The notes: generated by a model not told the origin, from the sequence alone. Shown: positions 1 to 6,287, numbered from the stretch's first letter. The stretch: 9,979 nt of DNA from Allobrachymonas sp. (GCA_030529305.1 JAUMXD010000056.1:1-9979), one strand, 5' to 3'. A program made the numbers and translations.

Positions 1-1103
1 CCATGATTCTGGTTTTTCGCGCCCAGCACTTGGCGCAGCAGGCCGAGCCTGGCGCGCAACCGATCTTGGTGCTTTGCTACAACCGCCCCTTGGCTGATCG
101 GATTGCGCAACTGCTGCTGAATCGCGACATACAACCCGAACAAGTAACTGTTCGCACCTTTCACCGTTGGTGTCAAGACATGGTACGAAGCTATCAGCTT
201 GACGGTCCCAAACACTCGGAATACGCAACAGAAAGTGCCTACTTTGAAGCCTTGGCTGATGTAGTGGAGCGATCTCTGCAAACTGGCCTGGTGCCACAAG
301 GCCAATATTCCGCACTGCTGATTGACGAGGCGCACGACTTTGATGCTTCGTGGCTGCGCATTGCCACACAGTTGGTCAACCCCGCCACTCGCTCGCTGCT
401 GGTGCTGTACGACGACGCGCAATCCATCTACAAACCAGCCAAAAAACGCTTCAGCTTTGCCAGTGTGGGCATTGAGGCGCAGGGCCGCACCAGCATTTTG
501 CGGCGGAACTATCGCAACACGGTTGAAATCTTGGCGCTGGCCATGCAATGCGCCGAACAGCTGCTAACCGACGTGAGCGAAAGCGATACCCACATGCAGC
601 GCGTGCGCCCCGAAACGGCCGGGCGGCGCGGCCCCATGCCCCAGCTGCTGCGCTTTACCAGCGACAAGGACGAAGCCCATGCACTGGCCAAGCGCATCGC
701 CCAGCTGGTGAAAAACGGCACACCGCCAGACGACATTGCCGTGCTGTGCCGCGACAAATACCACTGGGAGCCGCTGCAAAACGCGCTCAAGCGGCAAGGC
801 ATTCCCACGCAAACCCGCAGCGGTCGCAAAAACATCGATTGGGCCACGCCCAGCGTCAAACTTTTGAGTATGCACGCGGCCAAAGGCTTGGAATTTCCTC
901 ACGTGTTTGTGATGCGGCTTGACCTGCTGCCCGGCAAACACGATCTGGATGAGGAGCTGCGCGTGTTCTACGTGGCCATGACCCGCGCCACTCACCAGCT
1001 CACGCTGTCTTGCGCGGGCGATTCACTGCTGGTGCAGCGCGTGCGCAATGCGCTGGAAGCGATTCACACCCATTTGCCAACACCAGAGGCTGAAGCGGCG
1101 TGA
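1..1103 (+). CDS. UvrD/Rep-like superfamily I DNA helicase, C-terminal part (5' partial)
   Basis: ATP-dependent DNA helicase or translocase of superfamily 1, acting on DNA in the cytoplasm. The reading frame is open from base 3 to a TGA at 1101-1103 (366 codons visible). Numbering from the first full codon, I see motif II (DEAHDF, 108-113), motif III (YDDAQSIY, 136-143), motif IV (LRRNYRNT, 166-173), motif V (SMHAAKGLEFPHVFV, 289-303) and motif VI (FYVAMTRA, 322-329). The Walker A loop is missing. In this family it lies just before a stretch like the visible MILVFRAQ, so the ATG at base 3 is almost certainly internal and the gene starts upstream of the window. After motif VI only about 37 residues remain, so there is no long C-terminal extension as in full-length UvrD. 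The exact subfamily and DNA substrate cannot be named from this fragment. Confidence 0.87.
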   Translation, partial: MILVFRAQHLAQQAEPGAQPILVLCYNRPLADRIAQLLLNRDIQPEQVTVRTFHRWCQDMVRSYQLDGPKHSEYATESAYFEALADVVERSLQTGLVPQGQYSALLIDEAHDFDASWLRIATQLVNPATRSLLVLYDDAQSIYKPAKKRFSFASVGIEAQGRTSILRRNYRNTVEILALAMQCAEQLLTDVSESDTHMQRVRPETAGRRGPMPQLLRFTSDKDEAHALAKRIAQLVKNGTPPDDIAVLCRDKYHWEPLQNALKRQGIPTQTRSGRKNIDWATPSVKLLSMHAAKGLEFPHVFVMRLDLLPGKHDLDEELRVFYVAMTRATHQLTLSCAGDSLLVQRVRNALEAIHTHLPTPEAEAA

Positions 1104-1134
1104 TTCGTATCGTTTACTGAATAGGACGACATAA

Positions 1135-1196
1135 GGCGCTATTTAGTGCAGTGGCGATTGAGCAATCGCTCAAGTTCAAGGCACTGGCGCTGCGCC
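1135..1196. repeat. Nested imperfect palindrome downstream of the helicase gene
   Basis: Three paired segments are nested around one centre: GGCGC (1135-1139) with GCGCC (1192-1196), AGTGC (1145-1149) with GCACT (1181-1185), and TTGAGC (1158-1163) with GCTCAA (1168-1173) around a 4-nt AATC loop. The innermost hairpin is perfect; the outer pairs are separated by unpaired stretches. It begins about 30 bases after the helicase stop codon. It could be part of a 3' UTR structure, a small RNA or a decayed repeat; the sequence does not decide. Confidence 0.4.
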
Positions 1197-1218
1197 CCCA
1201 ATAGTTAGGGGGTTTCTT
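1195..1218 (+). terminator. Possible intrinsic terminator after the helicase gene
   Basis: Five C (1195-1199) can pair with five G (1208-1212) around an 8-nt loop, followed by TTTCTT. The stem is short and the T run is broken by a C. It overlaps the last pairs of the nested palindrome at 1135-1196, so the two structures may be alternatives. It lies about 90 bases after the helicase stop. Confidence 0.4.
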
Positions 1219-1228
1219 GTCATTGCTG

Positions 1229-1248
1229 CCGTTAGCGGAGACTGACGG
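1229..1248. repeat. Hairpin in the helicase-phaB intergenic region
   Basis: CCGTTAG (1229-1235) pairs with CTGACGG (1242-1248), with one G-U wobble, around a 6-nt loop. No T run follows on the plus strand, so it is not a good intrinsic terminator. Its role is unknown. Confidence 0.35.
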
Positions 1249-1407
1249 TTAACTAAAAACTCATCTACTCAAGCCCTTTTAACGCGCCTTAACTCCACCT
1301 CTGCATGAGGAAAAACCAGCCCCGCTGCATGGTATGCTGGCCTGTAACGATTCGTGTGTTGGCTGCGCGATTTGCTCAACGCTCAGCAAGCAAAAGCAGC
1401 CATCGCT

Positions 1408-1460
1408 GCCGCGCTTGATGCGTTGGCAAGGCATGCCCAGCGCGGCTTGAAGGGTTTTTT
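1408..1460 (+). promoter_or_regulatory. GC-rich leader hairpin plus T6 run upstream of phaB
   Basis: GCCGCGCT (1408-1415) pairs perfectly with AGCGCGGC (1439-1446). Inside, ATGC (1418-1421) can pair with GCAT (1431-1434). A run of six T follows at 1455-1460, eight bases after the stem, and the phaB Shine-Dalgarno begins at 1469. The spacing to the T run is longer than in a classical terminator. It may be a weak terminator or attenuator, or an mRNA structure protecting the phaB leader. The position is seen directly; the role is inference. Confidence 0.4.
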
Positions 1461-1468
1461 CTTCATCC

Positions 1469-1475
1469 AAGGAGG
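1469..1475 (+). promoter_or_regulatory. Strong Shine-Dalgarno of phaB
   Basis: AAGGAGG ends 6 bases before the ATG at 1482. This near-perfect anti-16S match fixes the phaB start and predicts efficient translation. Confidence 0.85.
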
Positions 1476-1481
1476 TCGATC

Positions 1482-2219
1482 ATGAGCCAGAAAGTAGCCT
1501 ATGTAACCGGTGGCATGGGGGGCATTGGTACCGCTATTTGCCGTGCGCTGCACCAGCGCGGCTTCAAGGTGATTGCCGGTTGCAGCCCCAGCCGCGATTA
1601 CCAGAAGTGGCTGGACGAACAAAAGGCCGCAGGCTTTACCTTCTACGCCAATGCAGCCGACGTATCTGATTGGCAAGCCACGGTTGACGCTTTTGCCAAA
1701 GCCAAGGCCGAGCACGGCCCCATCGACGTGTTGGTGAATAACGCCGGCATCACACGCGACCGCATGTTCATCAAGATGACGCCCGAGGAATGGAATGCCG
1801 TGATCAGCACCAACCTCAACTCCATGTTCAACGTGACCAAGCAAGTGGTGCCCGACATGGTGGAAAAAGGCTGGGGCCGCATCATCAATATTTCATCCGT
1901 CAACGGTGAAAAAGGCCAAGCCGGGCAAACCAACTATTCAGCTGCCAAGGCGGGCATGCACGGCTTTACCAAGGCGCTGGCGCAAGAGCTGGCGAGCAAA
2001 GGTGTGACCGTGAACACCGTGAGCCCAGGCTACATTGGCACCGATATGGTGCGCGCCATCAAGCCCGAGATTCTGGAAAAAATCGTGGCGACCATCCCGA
2101 TCAAACGCCTGGGCACGCCTGAGGAAATTGCCTCCATCGTCGGCTGGCTGGCCAGCGACGAAGCCGCCTTTACCACCGGTGCCGATTTCTCATGCAACGG
2201 CGGCTTGCATATGTATTGA
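1482..2219 (+). CDS. phaB: Acetoacetyl-CoA reductase PhaB
   Basis: NADPH-dependent short-chain dehydrogenase that reduces acetoacetyl-CoA to (R)-3-hydroxybutyryl-CoA, the monomer for polyhydroxybutyrate synthase; it acts in the cytoplasm. The 245 residues match the family length (246 in Cupriavidus necator PhaB as I recall it) and align along the whole protein. Visible are the cofactor loop VTGGMGGIG (8-16), NNAG (86-89), catalytic Asn111, Ser139, Tyr152 and Lys156 (NYSAAK), the NTVSPGYIGTDM segment (178-189) that follows the active site in this family, and the C-terminal end NGGLHM typical of PhaB. The start is supported by AAGGAGG six bases upstream. The gene stands alone here: no phaA or phaC is in the window, so it is either monocistronic or separated from the rest of the pathway. 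FabG is the main alternative, but the MGGIGTAIC and SVNGEKGQ(A)GQTNYS segments favour PhaB. Confidence 0.95.
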   Translation: MSQKVAYVTGGMGGIGTAICRALHQRGFKVIAGCSPSRDYQKWLDEQKAAGFTFYANAADVSDWQATVDAFAKAKAEHGPIDVLVNNAGITRDRMFIKMTPEEWNAVISTNLNSMFNVTKQVVPDMVEKGWGRIINISSVNGEKGQAGQTNYSAAKAGMHGFTKALAQELASKGVTVNTVSPGYIGTDMVRAIKPEILEKIVATIPIKRLGTPEEIASIVGWLASDEAAFTTGADFSCNGGLHMY

Positions 2220-2245
2220 TGCACGCAGCTGGATAAGCATAGATA

Positions 2246-2272
2246 CAGGGCGGCCTGGCTTGGACCGCCCTG
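2246..2272 (+). terminator. Hairpin after phaB, probable terminator or 3'-end structure
   Basis: CAGGGCGG (2246-2253) pairs perfectly with CCGCCCTG (2265-2272). The stem can extend inward by CC/GG with one bulged A. It sits 26 bases after the phaB stop, the usual place for a terminator, but no T run follows. It may act as an mRNA 3' stabiliser or need Rho. Confidence 0.5.
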
Positions 2273-2347
2273 CCCGCATATGGCCCGTAAGCTCGACGTA
2301 TAAAAAAAGAGACGTTCGCGCACATAGCACAAACGATCGGTCCGACC

Positions 2348-2367
2348 AGTGCAGCTTAAGCAGCACT
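2348..2367. repeat. 20-bp near-perfect dyad
   Basis: AGTGCAGCTTAAGCAGCACT is symmetric at nine of ten positions in each arm. The single break is an A/A pair at 2353/2362, and the core GCTTAAGC is a perfect palindrome. It lies about 190 bases upstream of the rpsF promoter and 130 bases after phaB. Such symmetry is compatible with a dimeric regulator site or a short RNA hairpin; neither can be decided here. Confidence 0.35.
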
Positions 2368-2533
2368 AGATATTCCAATCAAACACACAACCATCCGCTG
2401 CCGCAGCCAATACGCACTTCACACAACGCTGCGGCTACCATTCCCTACCCTGATTAGACCAACCCGCAACCAACAGCCCGTCCTCCTGCAACCAGGCTGG
2501 CTGTTGCCACGCCGCCACCTTACGCCCGATTCG

Positions 2534-2549
2534 GCTTGTGCCCACAAGC
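2534..2549. repeat. 16-bp perfect palindrome over the rpsF -35 region
   Basis: GCTTGTGCCCACAAGC has perfect 7-bp arms around a CC centre. It covers the putative -35 hexamer TTGTGC (2536-2541) of the rpsF operon promoter. A protein bound here could block or recruit RNA polymerase, but the symmetry could also be chance. Confidence 0.45.
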
Positions 2550-2565
2550 GGTAGCTGGCTATAAT
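2536..2565 (+). promoter_or_regulatory. Sigma-70 promoter of the rpsF operon
   Basis: A perfect -10 hexamer TATAAT lies at 2560-2565, with TTGTGC at 2536-2541 as a partial -35 and an 18-bp spacer. The -10 is followed by GCGCG, a GC-rich discriminator typical of ribosomal promoters under stringent (ppGpp/DksA) control. Transcription would begin near 2571-2573, giving a leader of about 60 bases before rpsF. The -10 is strong direct evidence; stringent control is inference from promoter type. Confidence 0.8.
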
Positions 2566-2578
2566 GCGCGTTTCTCTT

Positions 2579-2615
2579 GCCGTACCGCATGTTTTGACGC
2601 TGCGGGCGGCTTTTT
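2579..2615 (+). promoter_or_regulatory. Terminator-like hairpin in the rpsF leader (candidate attenuator or S6:S18 site)
   Basis: GCCG (2579-2582) pairs with CGGC (2607-2610), then after a small TA/G internal loop CCGCA (2585-2589) pairs with TGCGG (2601-2605); the apical loop is 11 nt. Five T follow at once (2611-2615). This has the form of an intrinsic terminator inside the leader, six bases before the Shine-Dalgarno. Leaders of rpsF genes in many bacteria carry a structured site bound by the S6:S18 complex for autoregulation. Whether this hairpin is that element or a true attenuator cannot be decided by eye. Confidence 0.5.
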
Positions 2616-2632
2616 CCGTAAGAGGAGTGTCT

Positions 2633-3010
2633 ATGCGTCATTACGAAATCATTCTGCTGATCCATCCCGATCAGAGCGAACAGGTTCCGGCCATGCTGGA
2701 ACGCTACAAGGGCATGGTGGTTGCCGGCAAAGGCCAGGTGCACCGTGTCGAAGACTGGGGCCGCCGCCAACTGGCTTACCAGATCAACAAGCTGAACAAA
2801 GCACACTATCTGTGCCTGAACATCGAAGCCGATCAGGCCGTCATGTCTGAGCTGGAACACGCCTTCCGCTTCAACGACGCTGTGCTGCGCCACCTGACCG
2901 TGCAGAAGAAAAAAGCCGAAACCGCGCCATCGCTCATGATGAAGTCGGTTGAGCGCGAAGAAGCGCGCAAGGCCCAGCAACAAGCCAGCAGCGAGGCCGA
3001 AGCACGCTGA
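2633..3010 (+). CDS. rpsF: 30S ribosomal protein S6
   Basis: S6 binds the 16S rRNA central domain as a heterodimer with S18, whose gene is two places downstream. The 125-residue protein starts [17 protein letters not shown], has the [14 protein letters not shown] segment at 40-53, and ends in a charged, Ala/Glu/Lys-rich tail (about 93-125) common in betaproteobacterial S6. The frame is open back to an ATG at 2564, but that codon overlaps the promoter -10. The ATG at 2633 begins the conserved protein and has GAGGAG (2622-2627) five bases upstream, so I choose it. It is the first gene of the rpsF-priB-rpsR-rplI operon and follows its promoter and structured leader. Its TGA overlaps an ATG (TGATG, 3008-3012) that opens an 8-codon minicistron leading to priB. 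Confidence 0.97.
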   Translation: MRHYEIILLIHPDQSEQVPAMLERYKGMVVAGKGQVHRVEDWGRRQLAYQINKLNKAHYLCLNIEADQAVMSELEHAFRFNDAVLRHLTVQKKKAETAPSLMMKSVEREEARKAQQQASSEAEAR

Positions 3011-3036
3011 TGCGCGCAAAAGCAAGCACTGATTGA
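3010..3036 (+). other. 8-codon minicistron linking rpsF to priB (possible reinitiation relay)
   Basis: The ATG at 3010-3012 overlaps the rpsF stop as TGATG. It opens a tiny frame (MRAKASTD) ending at TGA 3034-3036, which overlaps the TTG at 3033-3035 (TTGA). A terminating ribosome could thus be handed from rpsF to this minicistron and on to priB. The overlaps are seen directly; the relay is inference, and the peptide is unlikely to have a function of its own. Confidence 0.35.
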
Positions 3037-3386
3037 AAGAAGACAGCCGCACCACACACGCAAGCCACGCCAACCACTGGTGCCTCACGGCCCAATTGGC
3101 AGAACGAGGCGCTTTGCGCTTCAGCCCGGCGGGCATTCCGGCCATCGATTGCGTGTTGCAACACCAGTCGGAAGTGATGGAAGCAGGCGTCCTGCGCAAA
3201 GTGCAGGTGCAGCTCAAAGCGGTGGCCGTAGGCCCCGTGGCCGAGCAGCTGGAGCGGCAAACGCTGGGCATGCAGGCCCAATTCAAGGGCTTTCTGGGCA
3301 GCGCCAATCGCTCCCGCCCCGGCATGAGCCGCAGCAGCGTCATCTTTCACATCCAGTCGTTTGCCATCAGCGATACGGCTTCTTGA
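3033..3386 (+). CDS. priB: Primosomal replication protein N (PriB)
   Basis: PriB is a small OB-fold, single-strand DNA-binding protein that works with PriA to restart stalled replication forks. The 117-residue product has the betaproteobacterial PriB pattern: [21 protein letters not shown] (about 14-34), then [18 protein letters not shown] (35-52), a basic central strand region, and the closing strand [10 protein letters not shown] (101-110). Its place between rpsF and rpsR is the classical location. The start is odd. An in-frame TGA at 3030-3032 directly precedes TTG 3033, and no ATG, GTG or TTG lies between it and the conserved NHW, so TTG 3033 is the only ordinary start. It has no good Shine-Dalgarno and gives about 13 residues ahead of the conserved region. 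Translational coupling to rpsF is likely. Confidence 0.88.
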   Translation: MKEDSRTTHASHANHWCLTAQLAERGALRFSPAGIPAIDCVLQHQSEVMEAGVLRKVQVQLKAVAVGPVAEQLERQTLGMQAQFKGFLGSANRSRPGMSRSSVIFHIQSFAISDTAS

Positions 3387-3424
3387 CCCCCCTTATTCAC
3401 ACAGATTTTCAGGAGATTTTCATC

Positions 3425-3706
3425 ATGGCTACAGCCAGAAAAACCGGCAAAGATCGGCGCCCACGCCGCTCGGCACAAAACCTGCTGTTCAAGCGCAAGC
3501 GTTTCTGCCGCTTCACCGTCGCCAAAGTCGAAGAGATTGATTACAAAGACATCGACACCCTGCGCGACTTCATCGCCGAAAACGGCAAGATCATTCCCGC
3601 GCGCCTGACCGGCACCCGCGCCATTTACCAACGCCAGCTCAACACGGCCATCAAGCGCGCGCGCTTCCTGGCGCTGCTGCCGTTCACCGACCAGCACAAG
3701 ATCTGA
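3425..3706 (+). CDS. rpsR: 30S ribosomal protein S18
   Basis: S18 pairs with S6 on the small-subunit platform. The 93-residue protein shows the S18 core [21 protein letters not shown] (22-42), then [17 protein letters not shown] (50-66) and the basic C-terminal helix with [13 protein letters not shown] (76-88). Cys28 sits in the family's usual FCRF motif. The frame is open far upstream, through priB in another frame, but ATG 3425 begins the conserved protein and has AGGAG (3411-3415) nine bases upstream. It lies 38 bases after priB in the same operon, and its stop overlaps the rplI Shine-Dalgarno. Confidence 0.97.
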   Translation: MATARKTGKDRRPRRSAQNLLFKRKRFCRFTVAKVEEIDYKDIDTLRDFIAENGKIIPARLTGTRAIYQRQLNTAIKRARFLALLPFTDQHKI

Positions 3707-3711
3707 GGAGG
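3705..3711 (+). promoter_or_regulatory. Shine-Dalgarno of rplI overlapping the rpsR stop
   Basis: GAGGAGG starts inside the rpsR TGA (3704-3706) and ends eight bases before the rplI ATG. The overlap suggests that rplI translation is coupled to the end of rpsR translation. Confidence 0.7.
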
Positions 3712-3719
3712 GCCCGACC

Positions 3720-4172
3720 ATGCAAATCATTCTGCTCGACAAAGTGCTCAACCTCGGCAACCTGGGTGACGTCGTCAAGGTCAAAGACGGCTACGCCCGC
3801 AACTTCCTGATCCCCACTGGCCGCGCCCGCCGCGCCACCGAAGCCGCCCTGAAAGAGTTCGAAGCACGCCGTGCCGAACTCGAAAAACTGGCTGCCGAGA
3901 AGCTGGCCGCCGCGCAGACCGTGGGCGAAAAGCTCGCTGGCGCCACCGTCAAGCTCACGCAAAAAGCGGGAGTGGACGGCCGCCTGTTCGGCTCCGTGAC
4001 CAACCACGACATCGCCGAAGAGCTGGCCAATATGGGCTTTGAGGTGCACAAATCGCAAGTGCGCATGCCCAACGGCCCCATCAAGACCGTGAGCGAAACC
4101 GCCGTGCAGATCGCTCTGCACACCGATGTGGTGGTGGACGTGAACGTCAACGTGTACGGCGAAACCGCCTGA
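3720..4172 (+). CDS. rplI: 50S ribosomal protein L9
   Basis: L9 binds 23S rRNA at the base of the L1 stalk and projects away from the ribosome; it affects frame maintenance. The 150-residue product has the usual two-domain layout: an N-terminal rRNA-binding domain with [20 protein letters not shown] (11-30), a long charged connecting helix (about 41-75), and a C-terminal domain with [16 protein letters not shown] (87-102). The length matches the family. The start is set by the conserved MQIILLDKV and by the ribosome binding site that overlaps the rpsR stop. It is the last gene of the operon, followed after about 30 bases by an intrinsic terminator. Confidence 0.97.
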   Translation: MQIILLDKVLNLGNLGDVVKVKDGYARNFLIPTGRARRATEAALKEFEARRAELEKLAAEKLAAAQTVGEKLAGATVKLTQKAGVDGRLFGSVTNHDIAEELANMGFEVHKSQVRMPNGPIKTVSETAVQIALHTDVVVDVNVNVYGETA

Positions 4173-4203
4173 TCGCGCACTGCGTTTTCACGCATCTGCA
4201 CAC

Positions 4204-4235
4204 AAGCTGCCCCGGGCAACCGCGGCAGCTTTTTT
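4204..4235 (+). terminator. Intrinsic terminator of the rpsF-rplI operon
   Basis: AAGCTGCC (4204-4211) pairs perfectly with GGCAGCTT (4224-4231). Inside, CGG/CCG closes a GCAA tetraloop. The T run continues to 4235. It lies 31 bases after the rplI stop and is a textbook Rho-independent terminator. Confidence 0.92.
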
Positions 4236-4438
4236 CATGTGTTTTCAACGCCTACGCCTTTCAACGGCGTCTGACAATCAGCATCCATAAGCACGCAACG
4301 ATAGATTCCGCATCAAGCCCATGAACTCAGCAAACGATTGGCTGCATGCGCTACCCAAGCATGTGACGCGCGGTATGCTTATTTGTTTCACCGCTGTTGG
4401 CACTTTTCTGCCCAACCCATTACCCACTGATGTCCGCC

Positions 4439-5347
4439 ATGTCTGATCTGGAATCTTTGATAAGCCGTGCCGAGCGCCTGCTAGCCAGACTGGAGGCCGC
4501 CCTGCCCCAAGCCATAACGGGGCCTGACTGGCAAGCCGCTACAGCCTTCCGTTACCGCAAGCGCACCGCAGGCTGGGGCGCGCCCGTTGGCCTGCTGGAG
4601 CCCGTTCGCCACATCGCGCCGATTGCGCTGGATGACTTGCACGAAATCGACGAGCAAAAGGCGCGCATGATGCGCAACGTTGAGCAGTTTGTACAAGGTC
4701 GGCCATTCAACCACGTGCTGCTTACCGGTGCGCGTGGCACGGGCAAGTCTTCACTCATCAAAGCCTGCCTCAATGCCTTTGCTTCGCAGGGTCTGCGCCT
4801 GATCGAAATGGACAAGGCCGATTTGGTGGATTTGCCAGACATGAGCGAGCTGCTGGCAACGCGCCCGGAAAAATTTCTGATCTTTTGCGACGACTTGAGC
4901 TTTGACGAAGGCGAATCGGGCTACAAAGCGCTCAAATCCATACTCGACGGCTCGGTTGCTGCCAGCACGCCCAATGTGTTGATCTGCGCCACCAGCAACC
5001 GCCGCCATCTCTTGCCCGAATACATGCAAGACAATCTGCACCCCAGCCGCTCGCCGGATGGTGAACTGCATCCTGGCGAGGCCGTGGAAGAAAAAATTTC
5101 CCTTTCCGAACGGTTCGGCATCTGGATCAGCTTCTACCCTTTCAGCCAGGAGGCCTATCTCGCCATCGTGCGCCAATGGCTACACAGTCTGGGCCTGCCA
5201 GCCGCTGAAATGGACAAGGCCATGCCCCAAGCCCTGGTCTGGGCATTGGAACGCGGCTCACGCAGCGGCCGCGTGGCCCGGCAATTTGCCAACGACTACA
5301 TGGGCCGGCATCTGGAGTACACCCGCGCATCCGGCAGCCATGATTGA
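4439..5347 (+). CDS. DUF815-family AAA ATPase (ATP-binding protein)
   Basis: P-loop ATPase of the AAA superfamily matching the DUF815 family; its cellular role is not established. In the 302-residue product I see Walker [13 protein letters not shown] (94-105), Walker [11 protein letters not shown] (146-155), a sensor-1-like CATSNRRH (183-190), the family's LSERFG (222-227) with a candidate arginine finger, and a sensor-2-like [11 protein letters not shown] (276-286). An N-terminal helix rich in Leu, Ala and Arg precedes the domain. Start choice is uncertain: TTG 4397, ATG 4430 and ATG 4439 are all in frame and none has a clear Shine-Dalgarno. I prefer 4439 because it begins just before the [20 protein letters not shown] helix. 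The gene is followed by a MutT-like gene on the same strand. I recall this pairing from Comamonadaceae-type genomes, but I could not check it. Confidence 0.87.
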   Translation: MSDLESLISRAERLLARLEAALPQAITGPDWQAATAFRYRKRTAGWGAPVGLLEPVRHIAPIALDDLHEIDEQKARMMRNVEQFVQGRPFNHVLLTGARGTGKSSLIKACLNAFASQGLRLIEMDKADLVDLPDMSELLATRPEKFLIFCDDLSFDEGESGYKALKSILDGSVAASTPNVLICATSNRRHLLPEYMQDNLHPSRSPDGELHPGEAVEEKISLSERFGIWISFYPFSQEAYLAIVRQWLHSLGLPAAEMDKAMPQALVWALERGSRSGRVARQFANDYMGRHLEYTRASGSHD

Positions 5348-5531
5348 GTCTGGTTTTAAAGCCGCGCGTTCAGCTGATCGCGCCACCTCGTTGGCTACGC
5401 TTTTAACCGACTCAAACAGCCCGTCAGATTCCAATCTTTCACGTTGTGCCGCACACGCCGTCTGCCTCAATGCCACTGGCGCACGCCATTGGCGCCTCGC
5501 ACATCAATCCATTCACCTTCTGCGTCTCATC

Positions 5532-6041
5532 ATGAAAATCGATACAAGCACGCAAGCAGCACAAGCCGCCACGCCTTCAAGCCCTGCTGTATTGGTGGCG
5601 GATGCCGCCCAGCCCCGAAGCGATGCCCCACCCAACGGGCAGCCGCGCCCATTGGTGCAAGTGGCTGTGGGCATTTTGCAGCGGGCCGATGGCCGCTTTT
5701 TGCTCACCAGCCGACCGACCGGCAAGGCCTATGCGGGCTATTGGGAATTTCCTGGCGGCAAAGTTGAAGCAGGCGAAACAGTAGAAGCCGCCCTGCGGCG
5801 CGAGTTGCAAGAAGAAATCGGCCTGCTGATTGGCCCCGCACGCCTTTGGCGCAGCAGCGTGGTGGACTACCCCCATGCCTTGGTGGAATTGCACTTTTGC
5901 CGGGTGAGCGAATGGACGGGCGAGCTGTGCATGCGCGAGCAGCAATCCTTCGCCTGGGAAAGCCTGCCCGTACACGTGCAGCCCGTGCTGCCGGGCACCG
6001 TGCCCGTGCTGCAATGGCTGCAAGAGGAAGCCAACGCCTGA
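5532..6041 (+). CDS. mutT: MutT-like Nudix hydrolase (probable 8-oxo-dGTP diphosphatase)
   Basis: Nudix enzyme, most likely cleaving 8-oxo-dGTP to the monophosphate and so preventing A:T to C:G transversions. In the 169-residue product from ATG 5532, the Nudix box runs from Gly76 to Leu98 with Glu82 and the REL.EE.G core at 90-97 (Arg90, Glu91, Glu94, Glu95) intact. It is preceded by [20 protein letters not shown] (42-61) and GYWEFPGGK (69-77), as in MutT. About 40 residues rich in Ala, Pro and Ser come before the domain and look disordered. The start is uncertain: no Shine-Dalgarno precedes 5532, and the frame is open far upstream, including an ATG at 5340 overlapping the end of the ATPase gene. 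The gene ends before a strong terminator at 6221-6248. Other Nudix substrates cannot be excluded. Confidence 0.88.
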   Translation: MKIDTSTQAAQAATPSSPAVLVADAAQPRSDAPPNGQPRPLVQVAVGILQRADGRFLLTSRPTGKAYAGYWEFPGGKVEAGETVEAALRRELQEEIGLLIGPARLWRSSVVDYPHALVELHFCRVSEWTGELCMREQQSFAWESLPVHVQPVLPGTVPVLQWLQEEANA

Positions 6042-6220
6042 GAACGTACAGCCGGCAAGCGCTAAGTCGCAGTGGTGATGCCTGATGCTGTCAGACAACC
6101 ACCTCCATCCAACACAGACACAGCTGCCTAGCACCGACATTCATTCAAGCATGGCATGCGTTCGTTGAAGCGGTGTATCAGAGCCAATGCACACCAAACA
6201 CGCTATCCAACGCCCCATAC

Positions 6221-6251
6221 AACAAACGGCCCCTAGGGGCCGTTTGTTTTT
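6221..6251. terminator. 28-bp perfect palindrome, terminator between convergent genes
   Basis: Bases 6221-6248 form a perfect palindrome: AACAAACGGCCCCT pairs with its own reverse complement. The T run reaches 6251 on the plus strand. It lies between mutT (+) and the dehydratase gene (-), which converge. On the plus strand it is a strong Rho-independent terminator. On the minus strand the T run is only TTGTT, so termination there is likely but weaker. Confidence 0.9.
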
Positions 6252-6287
6252 GAATCGCTGACTCAACGAAGAGCTTGAATCTCTCCA

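Larger units (their letters stand above)
1104..1481. other. Non-coding stretch between helicase gene and phaB, with several hairpins
   Basis: I see no convincing gene in these 378 bases. Small open frames on either strand show no family resemblance and lack good starts. The left half holds a nested imperfect palindrome (1135-1196), a GC hairpin followed by a short T-rich run (1195-1218) and another hairpin (1229-1248). The right half holds a stable hairpin (1408-1446) in front of the phaB ribosome binding site. The promoter of phaB should lie here, but I could not find a -35/-10 pair with normal spacing that I would defend. Confidence 0.6.
2220..2632. other. Non-coding stretch between phaB and rpsF
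   Basis: These 413 bases hold no gene I can support. They contain, in order, a GC hairpin just after phaB (2246-2272), a 20-bp dyad (2348-2367), a 7-bp inverted repeat (2401-2407 with 2428-2434), a palindrome and promoter at 2534-2565, and a structured leader up to rpsF. Open frames crossing it are short and show no family resemblance. Confidence 0.6.

Noticed and set aside
3..5. ATG at base 3 as the start of the helicase gene
   Set aside because: The Walker A motif that must precede this point is missing, so the gene starts upstream of the window.
1135..1300. Integron attC site or insertion sequence end
   Set aside because: The nested palindrome and the GTTAAC/TTAACG-like pieces do not give proper attC core sites in the right order, and no integrase, transposase or terminal repeats are visible.
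2564..2632. N-terminal extension of rpsF from ATG 2564
   Set aside because: This ATG overlaps the promoter -10 and lies before the expected transcription start; the conserved protein and a good ribosome binding site are at 2633.
2435..3343. Long minus-strand open frame across the rpsF-priB region
   Set aside because: It is the antisense shadow of rpsF and priB in GC-rich sequence and shows no known family pattern.
3080..3424. Long N-terminal extension of rpsR
   Set aside because: It overlaps priB in another frame, is rich in shadow-type Arg/Gly/Ala sequence, and the conserved S18 begins at 3425.
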